Shown here one piece after another: positions 9,904-18,242 of a stretch of 64,000 nt of DNA. The notes under the pieces were generated by a model. It was not told the DNA's origin. It worked only from the letters and a program-made list of their open reading frames with translations, and ran no database searches. The DNA comes from Nocardia vulneris (GTDB lineage: Bacteria; Actinomycetota; Actinomycetes; Mycobacteriales; Mycobacteriaceae): NCBI RefSeq assembly GCF_001613425.1, contig NZ_BDCI01000008.1, forward strand, positions 310,001 through 374,000. Direction: 5' to 3'. The position numbers and the translations under genes are program-made. Positions within the stretch are counted from its first letter, which is position 1. Every line of letters starts with the position of its first letter.

Positions 9904-10479
9904 ATGCGAAAACTCACCTACTTCGTCGGCATGTCGCTCGACGGCTACATCGCCGCACCCGACGGCGACATCAGCTTCTATCCGTTGCCCGAGGACTTCA
10001 TCGCCTGGATCGGACAGGACTACCCCGAGACCCTGCCCACGCACGCCCGGCCGCACTTCGGTGTCGCCGTCGACGCGCCGAACCAGCGGCTCGACACGTT
10101 GGTGATGGGCCGGGGTACCTACGAACCGGCCCTGGCCGTGGGGCTCACCAACCCGTACGGCCATATGCGGCAGTACGTGGTGTCGAGCACGCTCGGCCGG
10201 ATCGATGATCCCGCAGTGGAATTGGTCGAGTCCGACCCGCTCGCGCTGGTTCAGCAGCTCAAAAAGGAAGAGGGCAAGGACATTTGGCTGGCCGGCGGCG
10301 GCAAACTGGCGGCCGCGTTGCTCGCCGAGATCGACGAGCTGGTGATCAAGAGCTACCCGGTTGTCGCGGGTCAGGGCGTGCGCGCCTTCGACGGCGCGTT
10401 CCAGCCGACGCTGTTCACCCCGACCGCCCGCCGCGAGTTCGGCAACGGCAACCAGGTCACCTGGCTCACCCGCGCTTGA
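9904..10479 (+). CDS. Dihydrofolate reductase-like (RibD C-terminal domain) protein, copy 2
   Basis: The second member of the tandem pair, also 191 residues: MRKLTYFVGMSLDGYIAAPDG, DTLVMGRGTYEPA and KDIWLAGGGKLAAALL. GAAAGAGG lies upstream of ATG 9904. The middle segment encoding QYVVSSTLGRIDDPAVELVE is identical at DNA level to copy 1 (10170-10243 versus 9566-9639), while flanking parts differ at many positions. It is probably co-transcribed with copy 1 and ends at a bidirectional terminator. Substrate unknown. Confidence 0.85.
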   Translation: MRKLTYFVGMSLDGYIAAPDGDISFYPLPEDFIAWIGQDYPETLPTHARPHFGVAVDAPNQRLDTLVMGRGTYEPALAVGLTNPYGHMRQYVVSSTLGRIDDPAVELVESDPLALVQQLKKEEGKDIWLAGGGKLAAALLAEIDELVIKSYPVVAGQGVRAFDGAFQPTLFTPTARREFGNGNQVTWLTRA

Positions 10480-10488
10480 CCCGACAAT

Positions 10489-10524
10489 GGCGGTGGCCCA
10501 GCGTTTTTCGCTGCGCCCACCGCC
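10489..10524. terminator. Bidirectional terminator hairpin
   Basis: GGCGGTGG (10489-10496) pairs with CCACCGCC (10517-10524), and inside it CAGCG (10499-10503) pairs with CGCTG (10509-10513) around a TTTTT loop. It lies between the convergent copy-2 and copy-3 reductase genes. Confidence 0.65.
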
Positions 10525-10534
10525 CTTCGGCCGT

Positions 10535-11140
10535 TCACACCCCGCGAACCCGGTCGTAGATCAGGTACAGCGCGCCGGTCTCGGTGCTGGACAGATCGGT
10601 CAGCGCCCAGCTCGTCGCGGGGAAGCCGTCCTCGAACAGGCGCGCGCCGCCACCGGCCACCTCGGGACACTGCGTGATCGTGATCCGGTCGACCTCGTCC
10701 GCCGCGAGCAGCGCCTTGATGATGCTGTTGCTGGCGAGCACGACGATGTCGCCGCCGGGCTGGGTACGCAACTGCCGGACGGCCGCCGCGGGATCGGTGT
10801 CGGCGATCCGCGAATGCTGCCACGCCGCCTCGGTGAGCGTGCTGGAGAAGACGACCTTCTCCACCTTGTCGAGCCACTGGCCGAACATGCGGTCGCGCGG
10901 GTCGGCGTCCGCGTCGGCGGCGACGACCGGCCAGTAGCCGCCGAAACCCTGGTAGTTCTTGCGGCCGAGCAGGGCGGTGGTGGCTGCCTCGGCCATCTGG
11001 ACCATTCGGTCGCGCGCGGTGTCGCTCACCGCGTGCGGCACGATCCAGCTCATGTCGTAGTCGCCGCCCGGGCCGTTGGTCCGGCCGTCCAGCGAGAGGG
11101 TGATATTGGCGACTACCCGGCGGTTTCCCGTGTTCGTCAT
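10535..11140 (-). CDS. Dihydrofolate reductase-like (RibD C-terminal domain) protein, third member
   Basis: A 201-residue reductase-fold protein. ATG 11140 follows AGAAGGA by about 7 nt. It starts MTNTGNRRVVANITLSLDGR and contains TALLGRKNYQGFGGYW and GGDIVVLASNSIIKALL, the NADPH-type turn with the last Gly positions altered. It is clearly more distant from the other two copies, closer to the family typified by mycobacterial RibD-like F420/NADPH reductases. It is convergent with copy 2 and divergent from the large LuxR-type regulator, which may control it. Confidence 0.82.
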   Translation of the reverse strand: MTNTGNRRVVANITLSLDGRTNGPGGDYDMSWIVPHAVSDTARDRMVQMAEAATTALLGRKNYQGFGGYWPVVAADADADPRDRMFGQWLDKVEKVVFSSTLTEAAWQHSRIADTDPAAAVRQLRTQPGGDIVVLASNSIIKALLAADEVDRITITQCPEVAGGGARLFEDGFPATSWALTDLSSTETGALYLIYDRVRGV

Positions 11141-11300
11141 GGTCTGTTCCTTCTGGTCTGTGACGCTGTCCGCGTCGTTGGCATGAATACTTCCGCCGCG
11201 CGGGCCGCGGAACATCTGCCAGCTGGCCGATATCCGGAAGGCGGGACGGCACAGCTCGTGGCTCGCACCCGCCGGACCGGCGTGTCAGACTGCTGACGCA

Positions 11301-14042
11301 ATGTCAGCCGCCATCGACACACTTCCCGCCGAGCTGTCCTCGTTCGTCGGCCGGACCGAAGAACTCGCGGCGATCACCGCTGTGGTCGCGCCGGGCAGGG
11401 TCGTCACCCTCGCCGGGCCCGGCGGCTGCGGCAAGACCCGGCTCGCGCTGCGGGTCTGCCGCACCGTCGCGGCCGCGTGGCCGGACGGCGTCTGCTGGGT
11501 CGCGCTGGAGGACGAACACGACGATGCCGCCGTCGCGTATCGAGTCGCCGCGGCGCTCGGCGTGCCGGTGCCGGTCGGCGCGGATCCGGTCGCGACGGTG
11601 GCGCGCGGGCTGACCGACCGCGAAACACTCTTGGTACTGGACAATTGCGAGCAGCTCGGCGCCGCTGTCGCAGCGCTGGTCACCGGGTTGCTCGGCCGCT
11701 GCCCACGGCTCGGCGTGCTCGCCACCAGCCGCGCACCGCTCGATGTCCGCGGCGAGCAGGTGCGTCGGGTGCCCGCCCTCGCGCTGGCGGACGCGTTGAC
11801 GCTGTTGCTCGAACGGGTACAACCGGCGCAGGCGTCGGCGCCGGTGCGCACCGCGGCTCGCCGGATCTGCGATCGGCTCGACCGGCTGCCGCTCGCCCTC
11901 GAACTGGCCGCGGGGTGGGCGAGCACGTTGTCGCTGCCACAACTCGCGGACGTGCTGCACGAGCCGTACGCGGTACTCGAAGGTGGCGCGCGCACGGCGC
12001 CGTTCCGGCAACAGACGCTCGCGGAATCCATGCGCTGGAGCCACGACCTGCTCGATGACGACGAGCGGGTGCTGTTCCGCAGGCTCGGGGTGCTCGAGCC
12101 GGACTTCGCCGCCGAGGCGGTGGTCGCGCTGGACGAGCGGCCGGGCCGTGCGCTGCGCACGCTACGCGGGTTGATCGACAAGTCACTGGTTTCCGCCGAC
12201 ACCACCGGCCCGGTGGCTCGCTACCGAATGCTCGGCGTAGTAAGGGATTACGCGTTGCAGCGCCTCGCCGAGGCCGCCGAAACCGAACAACTGCGCGACC
12301 GCCACCTCGCGACCTACCTCACAATGGTCGAGGGGGCCGAAGCCGTGCGTCACGTCGATCAGGACGCGTGGCGGGCCCGAATCACCGAGGAACTGCCCAA
12401 CATTCGTGCCGCTCTCGACTGGGGATTGGATCGCGACGATCCGACCGCGGGGCGCAGGCTCGCCGCCGCGATGGCCTGGTTCTGGTACCTCGAACCGCGC
12501 GGCCTCGAGGGCGTCCGGGTGCTGCGCACCGCCGTCGCTCGCGGAGCCGGGGCGCGCGACGAGCTGCAAGCGCGGGTGCTGGCCGGGTTGGCGCTGGTCT
12601 GCGACACCGGTGTCTACGGTTTCGTCGGATACGAATCGGCCCGTGCCGCAGCGGAATTGGCCGCCGAGATCGGTGCCGAGCCGGTCGGTCGGCTGGCCCG
12701 CTCGCTGTGCGCGGTAGAGCAACTCGGTATCGACCTGGACCGGGCCTACGCCGACGCCGAAGCGCTGCACCGGGAGGCCGCGCACGCCGCGGACGGGTTT
12801 GTAGCCGACTCCATGCAAGCGCTGACCGGCCTGATCCACCTGTTCCGCGACGAATATCGCGCGGCCGTCGAACAACTCGACGCGGCGCTGGTCGGCATGC
12901 GCAAGCGCAACGACCGTGGCTTCGCCTCGTTCGCACTGACCTGGCTGGCCACCGCGACCGCGCAGTCGGGCGCGCTGACTCGCGCCGCCGAGATCGCGGA
13001 GCAGGCCGTCGCCACCGCGGCCCCGTTGCACGACTTCCATCACCTGGGCTCGGCGCGGGCGGCGCTCGCCGAAATACGGGTGCGGCAGGGGCGACTCGAC
13101 GCGGCGGCCGCGGCCCTCGAGCCGATCGATCGGTTGCTCGAGGGGGAGGCGACGCCGTTCGTGCCCGGCTGGGAGCGGGTGCACGCGTTGGCGGCGCTGG
13201 CGGCGGGGCGTCCGGAGGAGGCGATCGAGTGGTGCCGCCGGGAGGGAAGGACGCCCGGCACGGATGCCGACGGGGTGCTGACGCCGTGGACCCAGGTGGT
13301 GCTGGCGACCGCGTTGCGGTTGCGCGCGGAAGCCGCGCCGGACCGGCCCGAAGGTGCGAGCCCGGCCGAAACCGATTCGGCCGCAGCGCTACTCGAGGCC
13401 TTGGCCGCGACACCGATGCTGCGCGCACTGCCCTCGGTGCACGCCGAGGTGCTCGATCAGCAAGCATTCCTGTTGCACCACAGCGATATCGAGCAGGCGC
13501 TGCGGTTGCATCACGACGCGCTGCGGATCCGTTCGGCACACGACCTGGTACTCGGCTGCGCGACGAGCCTGGAGTCGCTCGCGGTGGCCCTCGCGCGGCG
13601 GGGCACCGCCGATTCGGCCGCGGTGCTGCTCGGTGCGGCCGAGCGGGCCCGCGCCGACACCGGTTCGGCCCCTGGGCCGTCCGCCGAGGTCGCTCGATCA
13701 CTGCTGGATTCCGCTGTCGCCGTATCGGATTCGACCGAGTTACGGGAACGTGGCCGCGCCATGGGACTCGAACCGGCCATCGACTACGCGACCAAAGCAC
13801 GCGGCAAACGCAACCGCCCGGCGTCGGGCTGGGCCAGCCTCACCCCGATGGAACGTTCCGTGGTCGATCTCGCGGTCGCCGGCCTGTCGAACCCCGATAT
13901 CGCCGCGCGTCTGTTCATCGGGCGCGGCACGGTGAAGACTCACCTGGCGCACGTCTACGCCAAACTCGGCGTGGCCAATCGCACCGAACTCGCCCGGCTG
14001 TCCGCGGCCGACCCGCAACGTGGGCTGCGCCGGCTCCGGTAG
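11301..14042 (+). CDS. LuxR-family regulator with N-terminal STAND-type ATPase
   Basis: A 913-residue regulator. Walker A GPGGCGKTR lies near residue 40 and a Walker B-like TLLVLDNCEQL near residue 115, followed by the ATSRAPL and RLPLALELAAGW motifs of AAA/NB-ARC-like LuxR regulators. The middle is a helical TPR-like region. The C-terminal HTH reads LTPMERSVVDLAVAGLSNPD with RGTVKTHLAHVYAKLGV. Such proteins bind ATP and a ligand, then activate transcription. It is divergent (160-bp gap) from the third DHFR-like gene, its likely target. A broken epoxide hydrolase follows 14 bp downstream. Confidence 0.9.
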   Translation: MSAAIDTLPAELSSFVGRTEELAAITAVVAPGRVVTLAGPGGCGKTRLALRVCRTVAAAWPDGVCWVALEDEHDDAAVAYRVAAALGVPVPVGADPVATVARGLTDRETLLVLDNCEQLGAAVAALVTGLLGRCPRLGVLATSRAPLDVRGEQVRRVPALALADALTLLLERVQPAQASAPVRTAARRICDRLDRLPLALELAAGWASTLSLPQLADVLHEPYAVLEGGARTAPFRQQTLAESMRWSHDLLDDDERVLFRRLGVLEPDFAAEAVVALDERPGRALRTLRGLIDKSLVSADTTGPVARYRMLGVVRDYALQRLAEAAETEQLRDRHLATYLTMVEGAEAVRHVDQDAWRARITEELPNIRAALDWGLDRDDPTAGRRLAAAMAWFWYLEPRGLEGVRVLRTAVARGAGARDELQARVLAGLALVCDTGVYGFVGYESARAAAELAAEIGAEPVGRLARSLCAVEQLGIDLDRAYADAEALHREAAHAADGFVADSMQALTGLIHLFRDEYRAAVEQLDAALVGMRKRNDRGFASFALTWLATATAQSGALTRAAEIAEQAVATAAPLHDFHHLGSARAALAEIRVRQGRLDAAAAALEPIDRLLEGEATPFVPGWERVHALAALAAGRPEEAIEWCRREGRTPGTDADGVLTPWTQVVLATALRLRAEAAPDRPEGASPAETDSAAALLEALAATPMLRALPSVHAEVLDQQAFLLHHSDIEQALRLHHDALRIRSAHDLVLGCATSLESLAVALARRGTADSAAVLLGAAERARADTGSAPGPSAEVARSLLDSAVAVSDSTELRERGRAMGLEPAIDYATKARGKRNRPASGWASLTPMERSVVDLAVAGLSNPDIAARLFIGRGTVKTHLAHVYAKLGVANRTELARLSAADPQRGLRRLR

Positions 14043-14056
14043 GCCGCGGCGCCGGC

Positions 14057-14278
14057 GTGCACCTGAACCTGGGTTCCGTCGCGGCGGGCGTGTTCGATGA
14101 TCCGACGCCCGCCGAGTCGGCGAACCTCGAGGCCGAGAAGGAGATGCAGCGCACCGGCCGGGGGTACTCGGCGATCCAGGCGACCCGGCCGCAAACGCTC
14201 GGCTACTTTGCCGCGCTGGAGCAGCCGGAGTCGCTGGTCGAGCAGGTGCGCGGCTTCTTCCGCCTCTTCCGGGCCTAA
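14057..14278 (+). pseudogene. Epoxide hydrolase remnant with internal deletion
   Basis: The frame from GTG 14057 encodes VHLNLGS, EAEKEMQRTGRGYSAIQATR and PQTLGY, the central signature of microsomal-type epoxide hydrolases (HLN, GYSxxQxTRPQTL). It then jumps directly to FAALEQPESLVEQVRGFFR, the extreme C-terminus carrying the last strand after the catalytic His. The N-terminal half with the nucleophile Asp and about 100 residues between the two joined parts are missing. No start or promoter suited to a real gene was seen. This is a decayed gene with an in-frame internal deletion. Confidence 0.75.
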
Positions 14279-14281
14279 GCC

Positions 14282-14335
14282 CCTGTCGCGCAGTCCCATT
14301 GGCGCTTCCGCGGTCCGGCCGGACTGCGAGACAGG
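14282..14335. terminator. Long terminator-like hairpin
   Basis: CCTGTCGCGCAGTCC (14282-14296) pairs with GGACTGCGAGACAGG (14321-14335): 14 of 15 positions match, with a 24-nt loop. It sits just before the stop codon of the convergent yjbQ-like gene and after the epoxide hydrolase remnant, so it can end transcripts from both sides. Confidence 0.6.
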
Positions 14336-14337
14336 CC

Positions 14338-14769
14338 CTAGTCGCTGAGGAAGGACAGGCGCACCTGGCGGTCGGGGTTGTCGATATTCAGGTCGACCAC
14401 TGCGACGGACTGCCAGGTGCCCAGGGCCAGCGCGCCGTCGATCACCGGGATCGTGGCGTAGGGCGCGATCAGGGCAGGCATCACGTGGGAGCGTCCGTGT
14501 CCGCGCGATCCGTGCGCGTGCCGCCAGCGATCGTCGGCGGGCAGCAGCTCGCGCAGCGCCGCGAGCAGATCGTCGTCGCTGCGCGCGCCGAGTTCCATGA
14601 CCGCGACCCCGGCCGTTGCGTGCGGCACGAACACATTGAGCAGTCCGTCACCGCCACCGGAGGCTTCGCGCACGAACGACGCGCACTCGCCGGTGATGTC
14701 CTGCACGACCTCGGTCCGTCCGGTGGTCACCGCTAATACCGTGCTCTTCATCACTCCATCGTGCGCCAT
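14338..14769 (-). CDS. YjbQ/UPF0047 family protein
   Basis: A 143-residue protein with the family signature FVPHATAGVAVMELGARSDDD and the downstream HGSRGHGRSHVMPALIAPYATIPV. Family members show weak thiamine-phosphate synthase activity in complementation tests, and the true role is unsettled. ATG 14769 is preferred: the end of the upstream marR gene supplies GAGGA 7 nt before it and the gap is only 3 nt, so the two are translationally coupled. ATG 14751 is the alternative. Confidence 0.85.
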   Translation of the reverse strand: MAHDGVMKSTVLAVTTGRTEVVQDITGECASFVREASGGGDGLLNVFVPHATAGVAVMELGARSDDDLLAALRELLPADDRWRHAHGSRGHGRSHVMPALIAPYATIPVIDGALALGTWQSVAVVDLNIDNPDRQVRLSFLSD

Positions 14770-14772
14770 CGC

Positions 14773-15252
14773 TCAGTCCTCGGCGGTGCGCAAGGCCTTG
14801 GTGACTCGAACCGAGGTCTCGTGCAGCCGTCCGAACAGTTCGAGCAAGAGTTCCAGTTGCTCGTCCGTGTAGCCGGCGGTCACCGCGCCGAATTCCTGTG
14901 CCAGCAGTTCGTAGTGCGGCGCCAGCTCGTCGATCCGGGCGGGGACCGCGGTGATGATCACCCGGCGCCGGTCCTGTGCGTCGTGTTCGCGCTGGACATA
15001 CCCCGCCTGCAGCAGCCGGTCGATCATCCGGGTGATCGCACCGGTGGTCAGTCCGGCGGCGGCGGCCAGCTCACCCGCGGTCGCGGGGCCGCCCAGTCGC
15101 AGCATGTTCAAGCAGCGCAGATCCGTCACGTGCAACCCGGCTTTGTCGGCGACGGCCTGGTGCATCATCACCGCGTCCGTCGCGCTGACCTGGGCGGCCA
15201 CGGTCAGCGCCGCGCTCAGCTCGGCTCGTTTGGATTCCGCGTTCTCTGGCAT
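14773..15252 (-). CDS. MarR family transcriptional regulator
   Basis: A 159-residue regulator. ATG 15252 follows AAGGTG by 7 nt. The winged-helix core is visible: LHVTDLRCLNMLRLGGPATA, LAAAAGLTTGAITRMIDRLL and GYVQREHDAQDRRRVII, with the DxRR wing motif. It lies head to head with the SgcJ/EcaC-like gene, with an AT-rich gap containing the dyad TCAATTATTGA, and is coupled downstream to the YjbQ gene. Likely autorepressor controlling both sides; the ligand is unknown. Confidence 0.88.
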   Translation of the reverse strand: MPENAESKRAELSAALTVAAQVSATDAVMMHQAVADKAGLHVTDLRCLNMLRLGGPATAGELAAAAGLTTGAITRMIDRLLQAGYVQREHDAQDRRRVIITAVPARIDELAPHYELLAQEFGAVTAGYTDEQLELLLELFGRLHETSVRVTKALRTAED

Positions 15253-15293
15253 GGCTTGACACCTTAGTCTCACTCAGGCAATATCTTACTAAC

Positions 15294-15304
15294 TCAATTA
15301 TTGA
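15294..15304. promoter_or_regulatory. Candidate MarR operator
   Basis: TCAATTATTGA is a perfect 5-1-5 inverted repeat in the markedly AT-rich gap (15253-15348) between marR and the SgcJ/EcaC-like gene. Short AT-rich dyads are typical MarR sites. Position and composition are the only support. Confidence 0.4.
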
Positions 15305-15348
15305 TTGGCGCAGTTAATGAACTGGTCAGGTTTTTCGAGGAGTTCGCG

Positions 15349-15810
15349 ATGTCCAGCACGCAGCACACAGACGAGGCCGCCATCCACGCGTTGTTCGACC
15401 GTCAGGCCGAGGCGTGGGGCGCGGGCGATGCCGCGGCCTTCGCTTCGGTCTTCGCCGAGGACGCCGATTACGTCACCTGGTTCGGCACGCACAGCAAGGG
15501 CCGCCGGGAGATCTACGAGTCCCACCTCCCGGTCTTCGAGAAGTACTTGAAGAACACCCGCCTGGACGGGGAGATCACCGGTTTCCGTTTCCTCACCCCG
15601 GATGTCGCGGTGGTGCACGGGCGCGGGGCGGTGCTCAAAGGGAGGCGTCGGCGCACGCTGCGCAACACCAAGGTGCAGACCACGATCGTGGTGCGCGCCG
15701 ACGGCGAATGGCGGATCGCGGCCTTCCAGAACACCAGATATCACTGGCTGCTCGCGAAGTTCGCGACCAAGTCCGACCAGCGCGCCGGCTCCCGCGCGGC
15801 GGCCGGCTGA
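15349..15810 (+). CDS. SgcJ/EcaC family (SnoaL-like, DUF4440) protein
   Basis: A 153-residue NTF2-fold protein. ATG 15349 follows CGAGGAG by 6 nt. The start DEAAIHALFDRQAEAWGAGD and ASVFAEDADYVTWFG are hallmarks of the SgcJ/EcaC group. Members lie in antibiotic clusters or stand alone, and their catalytic role is unclear despite the oxidoreductase name. The tail (TKSDQRAGSRAAAG) is extended and polar. Probably controlled by the divergent MarR protein. Confidence 0.83.
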   Translation: MSSTQHTDEAAIHALFDRQAEAWGAGDAAAFASVFAEDADYVTWFGTHSKGRREIYESHLPVFEKYLKNTRLDGEITGFRFLTPDVAVVHGRGAVLKGRRRRTLRNTKVQTTIVVRADGEWRIAAFQNTRYHWLLAKFATKSDQRAGSRAAAG

Positions 15811-15893
15811 GGAGGTAGCGGCAATCCGCTGGACCACGGCCGGTACGCTGGGTGGCTGTTAGCAGCTGGTTGTCGATCTTGGAGGACCCTGTC

Positions 15894-17159
15894 GTGGCTC
15901 TCGTTGTTCAGAAGTACGGAGGATCCTCGGTGGCAACCGCCGAGCGTATCCGGCGCGTCGCTGAACGGATCGTCGAGACGAAGAAGCAGGGCCACGACGT
16001 GGTGGTCGTCTGCTCGGCCATGGGTGACACCACCGACGAACTGCTCGACCTCGCCCAGCAGGTCGCGCCCGCGCCGCCCGCGCGGGAAATGGACATGCTG
16101 CTCACCTCGGGTGAGCGCATCTCCAACGCGCTGGTCGCGATGGCCATCCACTCGCTCGGCGCCGAGGCTCGCTCGTTCACCGGCTCCCAGGCCGGCGTGA
16201 TCACCACCGGCGCGCACGGCAACGCCAAGATCATCGACGTGACGCCGGGCCGGCTGCGCCAGGCGCTCGACGACGGACAGATCGTGCTCGTCGCCGGTTT
16301 CCAAGGCGTCAGCCAGGACAGCAAGGACGTCACCACGCTGGGCCGCGGCGGTTCCGACACCACCGCGGTCGCGCTGGCCGCAGCGCTGGAAGCCGACGTC
16401 TGCGAGATCTACACCGACGTGGACGGCGTCTTCACCGCCGACCCGCGGATCGTGCCGGACGCGCAGCGGCTCGAGCAGGTCTCCTACGAGGAGATGCTGG
16501 AACTCGCGGCCTGCGGCGCGAAGGTGCTGATGCTGCGCTGCGTCGAATACGCGCGCCGCTACAACGTGCCCGTGCATGTGCGTTCGTCCTATACCGACAA
16601 GCCGGGCACCTACGTTTACGGATCGATGGAGGACATCCCCTTGGAGCAAGCAATCCTCACGGGCGTCGCGCACGATCGCAGCGAGGCCAAGGTGACCGTG
16701 GTCGGTCTGCCGGACGTGCCGGGCTACGCCGCCAAGGTGTTCCGCGCGGTCGCCGACGCCGAGATCAACATCGACATGGTGCTGCAGAACATCTCCAAGA
16801 TCGATACCGGCAAGACCGACATCACCTTCACCCTGCCCAAGACCGACGGCGCGCGCGCCGTCGAGATGCTCACCAAGCAGCAGGACGAGATCGGCTTCTC
16901 CCAGGTGCTCTACGACGACCACATCGGCAAGGTGTCGCTGGTCGGCGCGGGCATGAAGAGCCACCCCGGCGTCACCGCCAAGTTCTGCGAGGCGCTGGCC
17001 GACGCGGGCGTGAACATCGATCTCATCTCCACCTCCGAGATCCGGATCTCGGTGCTGGTCAAGGACACCGAACTGGACGAGGCCGTCAAGGTGCTGCACC
17101 GGGCCTTCGAACTGGGCGGCGACGAGGTCGCCGTGGTGCACGCGGGAACAGGACGATAA
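15894..17159 (+). CDS. ask: Aspartokinase
   Basis: Phosphorylates L-aspartate, the first step to lysine, threonine, methionine and diaminopimelate. GTG 15894 follows GGAGGA by 7 nt and gives 421 residues, the usual actinobacterial length. The N-terminal [20 protein letters not shown] (substrate and ATP site), the [16 protein letters not shown] motif and two C-terminal ACT domains ([20 protein letters not shown] and [14 protein letters not shown]) are clear. ACT domains normally give concerted lysine/threonine inhibition. A -10-like TACGCT lies at 15844-15849. It is followed after 3 bp by asd in the same operon. Confidence 0.98.
   Translation: MALVVQKYGGSSVATAERIRRVAERIVETKKQGHDVVVVCSAMGDTTDELLDLAQQVAPAPPAREMDMLLTSGERISNALVAMAIHSLGAEARSFTGSQAGVITTGAHGNAKIIDVTPGRLRQALDDGQIVLVAGFQGVSQDSKDVTTLGRGGSDTTAVALAAALEADVCEIYTDVDGVFTADPRIVPDAQRLEQVSYEEMLELAACGAKVLMLRCVEYARRYNVPVHVRSSYTDKPGTYVYGSMEDIPLEQAILTGVAHDRSEAKVTVVGLPDVPGYAAKVFRAVADAEINIDMVLQNISKIDTGKTDITFTLPKTDGARAVEMLTKQQDEIGFSQVLYDDHIGKVSLVGAGMKSHPGVTAKFCEALADAGVNIDLISTSEIRISVLVKDTELDEAVKVLHRAFELGGDEVAVVHAGTGR
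16626..17159 (+). other. Internal start for a possible aspartokinase beta subunit
   Basis: In corynebacteria and mycobacteria the ask frame also makes a small regulatory beta subunit from an internal start just before the first ACT domain. Here ATG 16626 ([20 protein letters not shown]) and TTG 16641 are in frame. GGAGGA at 16628-16633 would suit a start at or near TTG 16641. Which codon is used cannot be told from sequence. Confidence 0.5.
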
Positions 17160-18197
<1,038 letters not shown>

Positions 18198-18204
18198 CCC
18201 GGTG

Positions 18205-18232
18205 CCGCGGCCGTGCTCGCGCACGGCCGCGG
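18205..18232. terminator. Bidirectional terminator hairpin after asd
   Basis: CCGCGGCCGTGC (18205-18216) and GCACGGCCGCGG (18221-18232) form a perfect 12-bp stem with a TCGC loop. It lies between the convergent asd and GH3 genes. No U-tract, as is common in this kind of genome. Confidence 0.75.
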
Positions 18233-18242
18233 ACCGGTTCGC

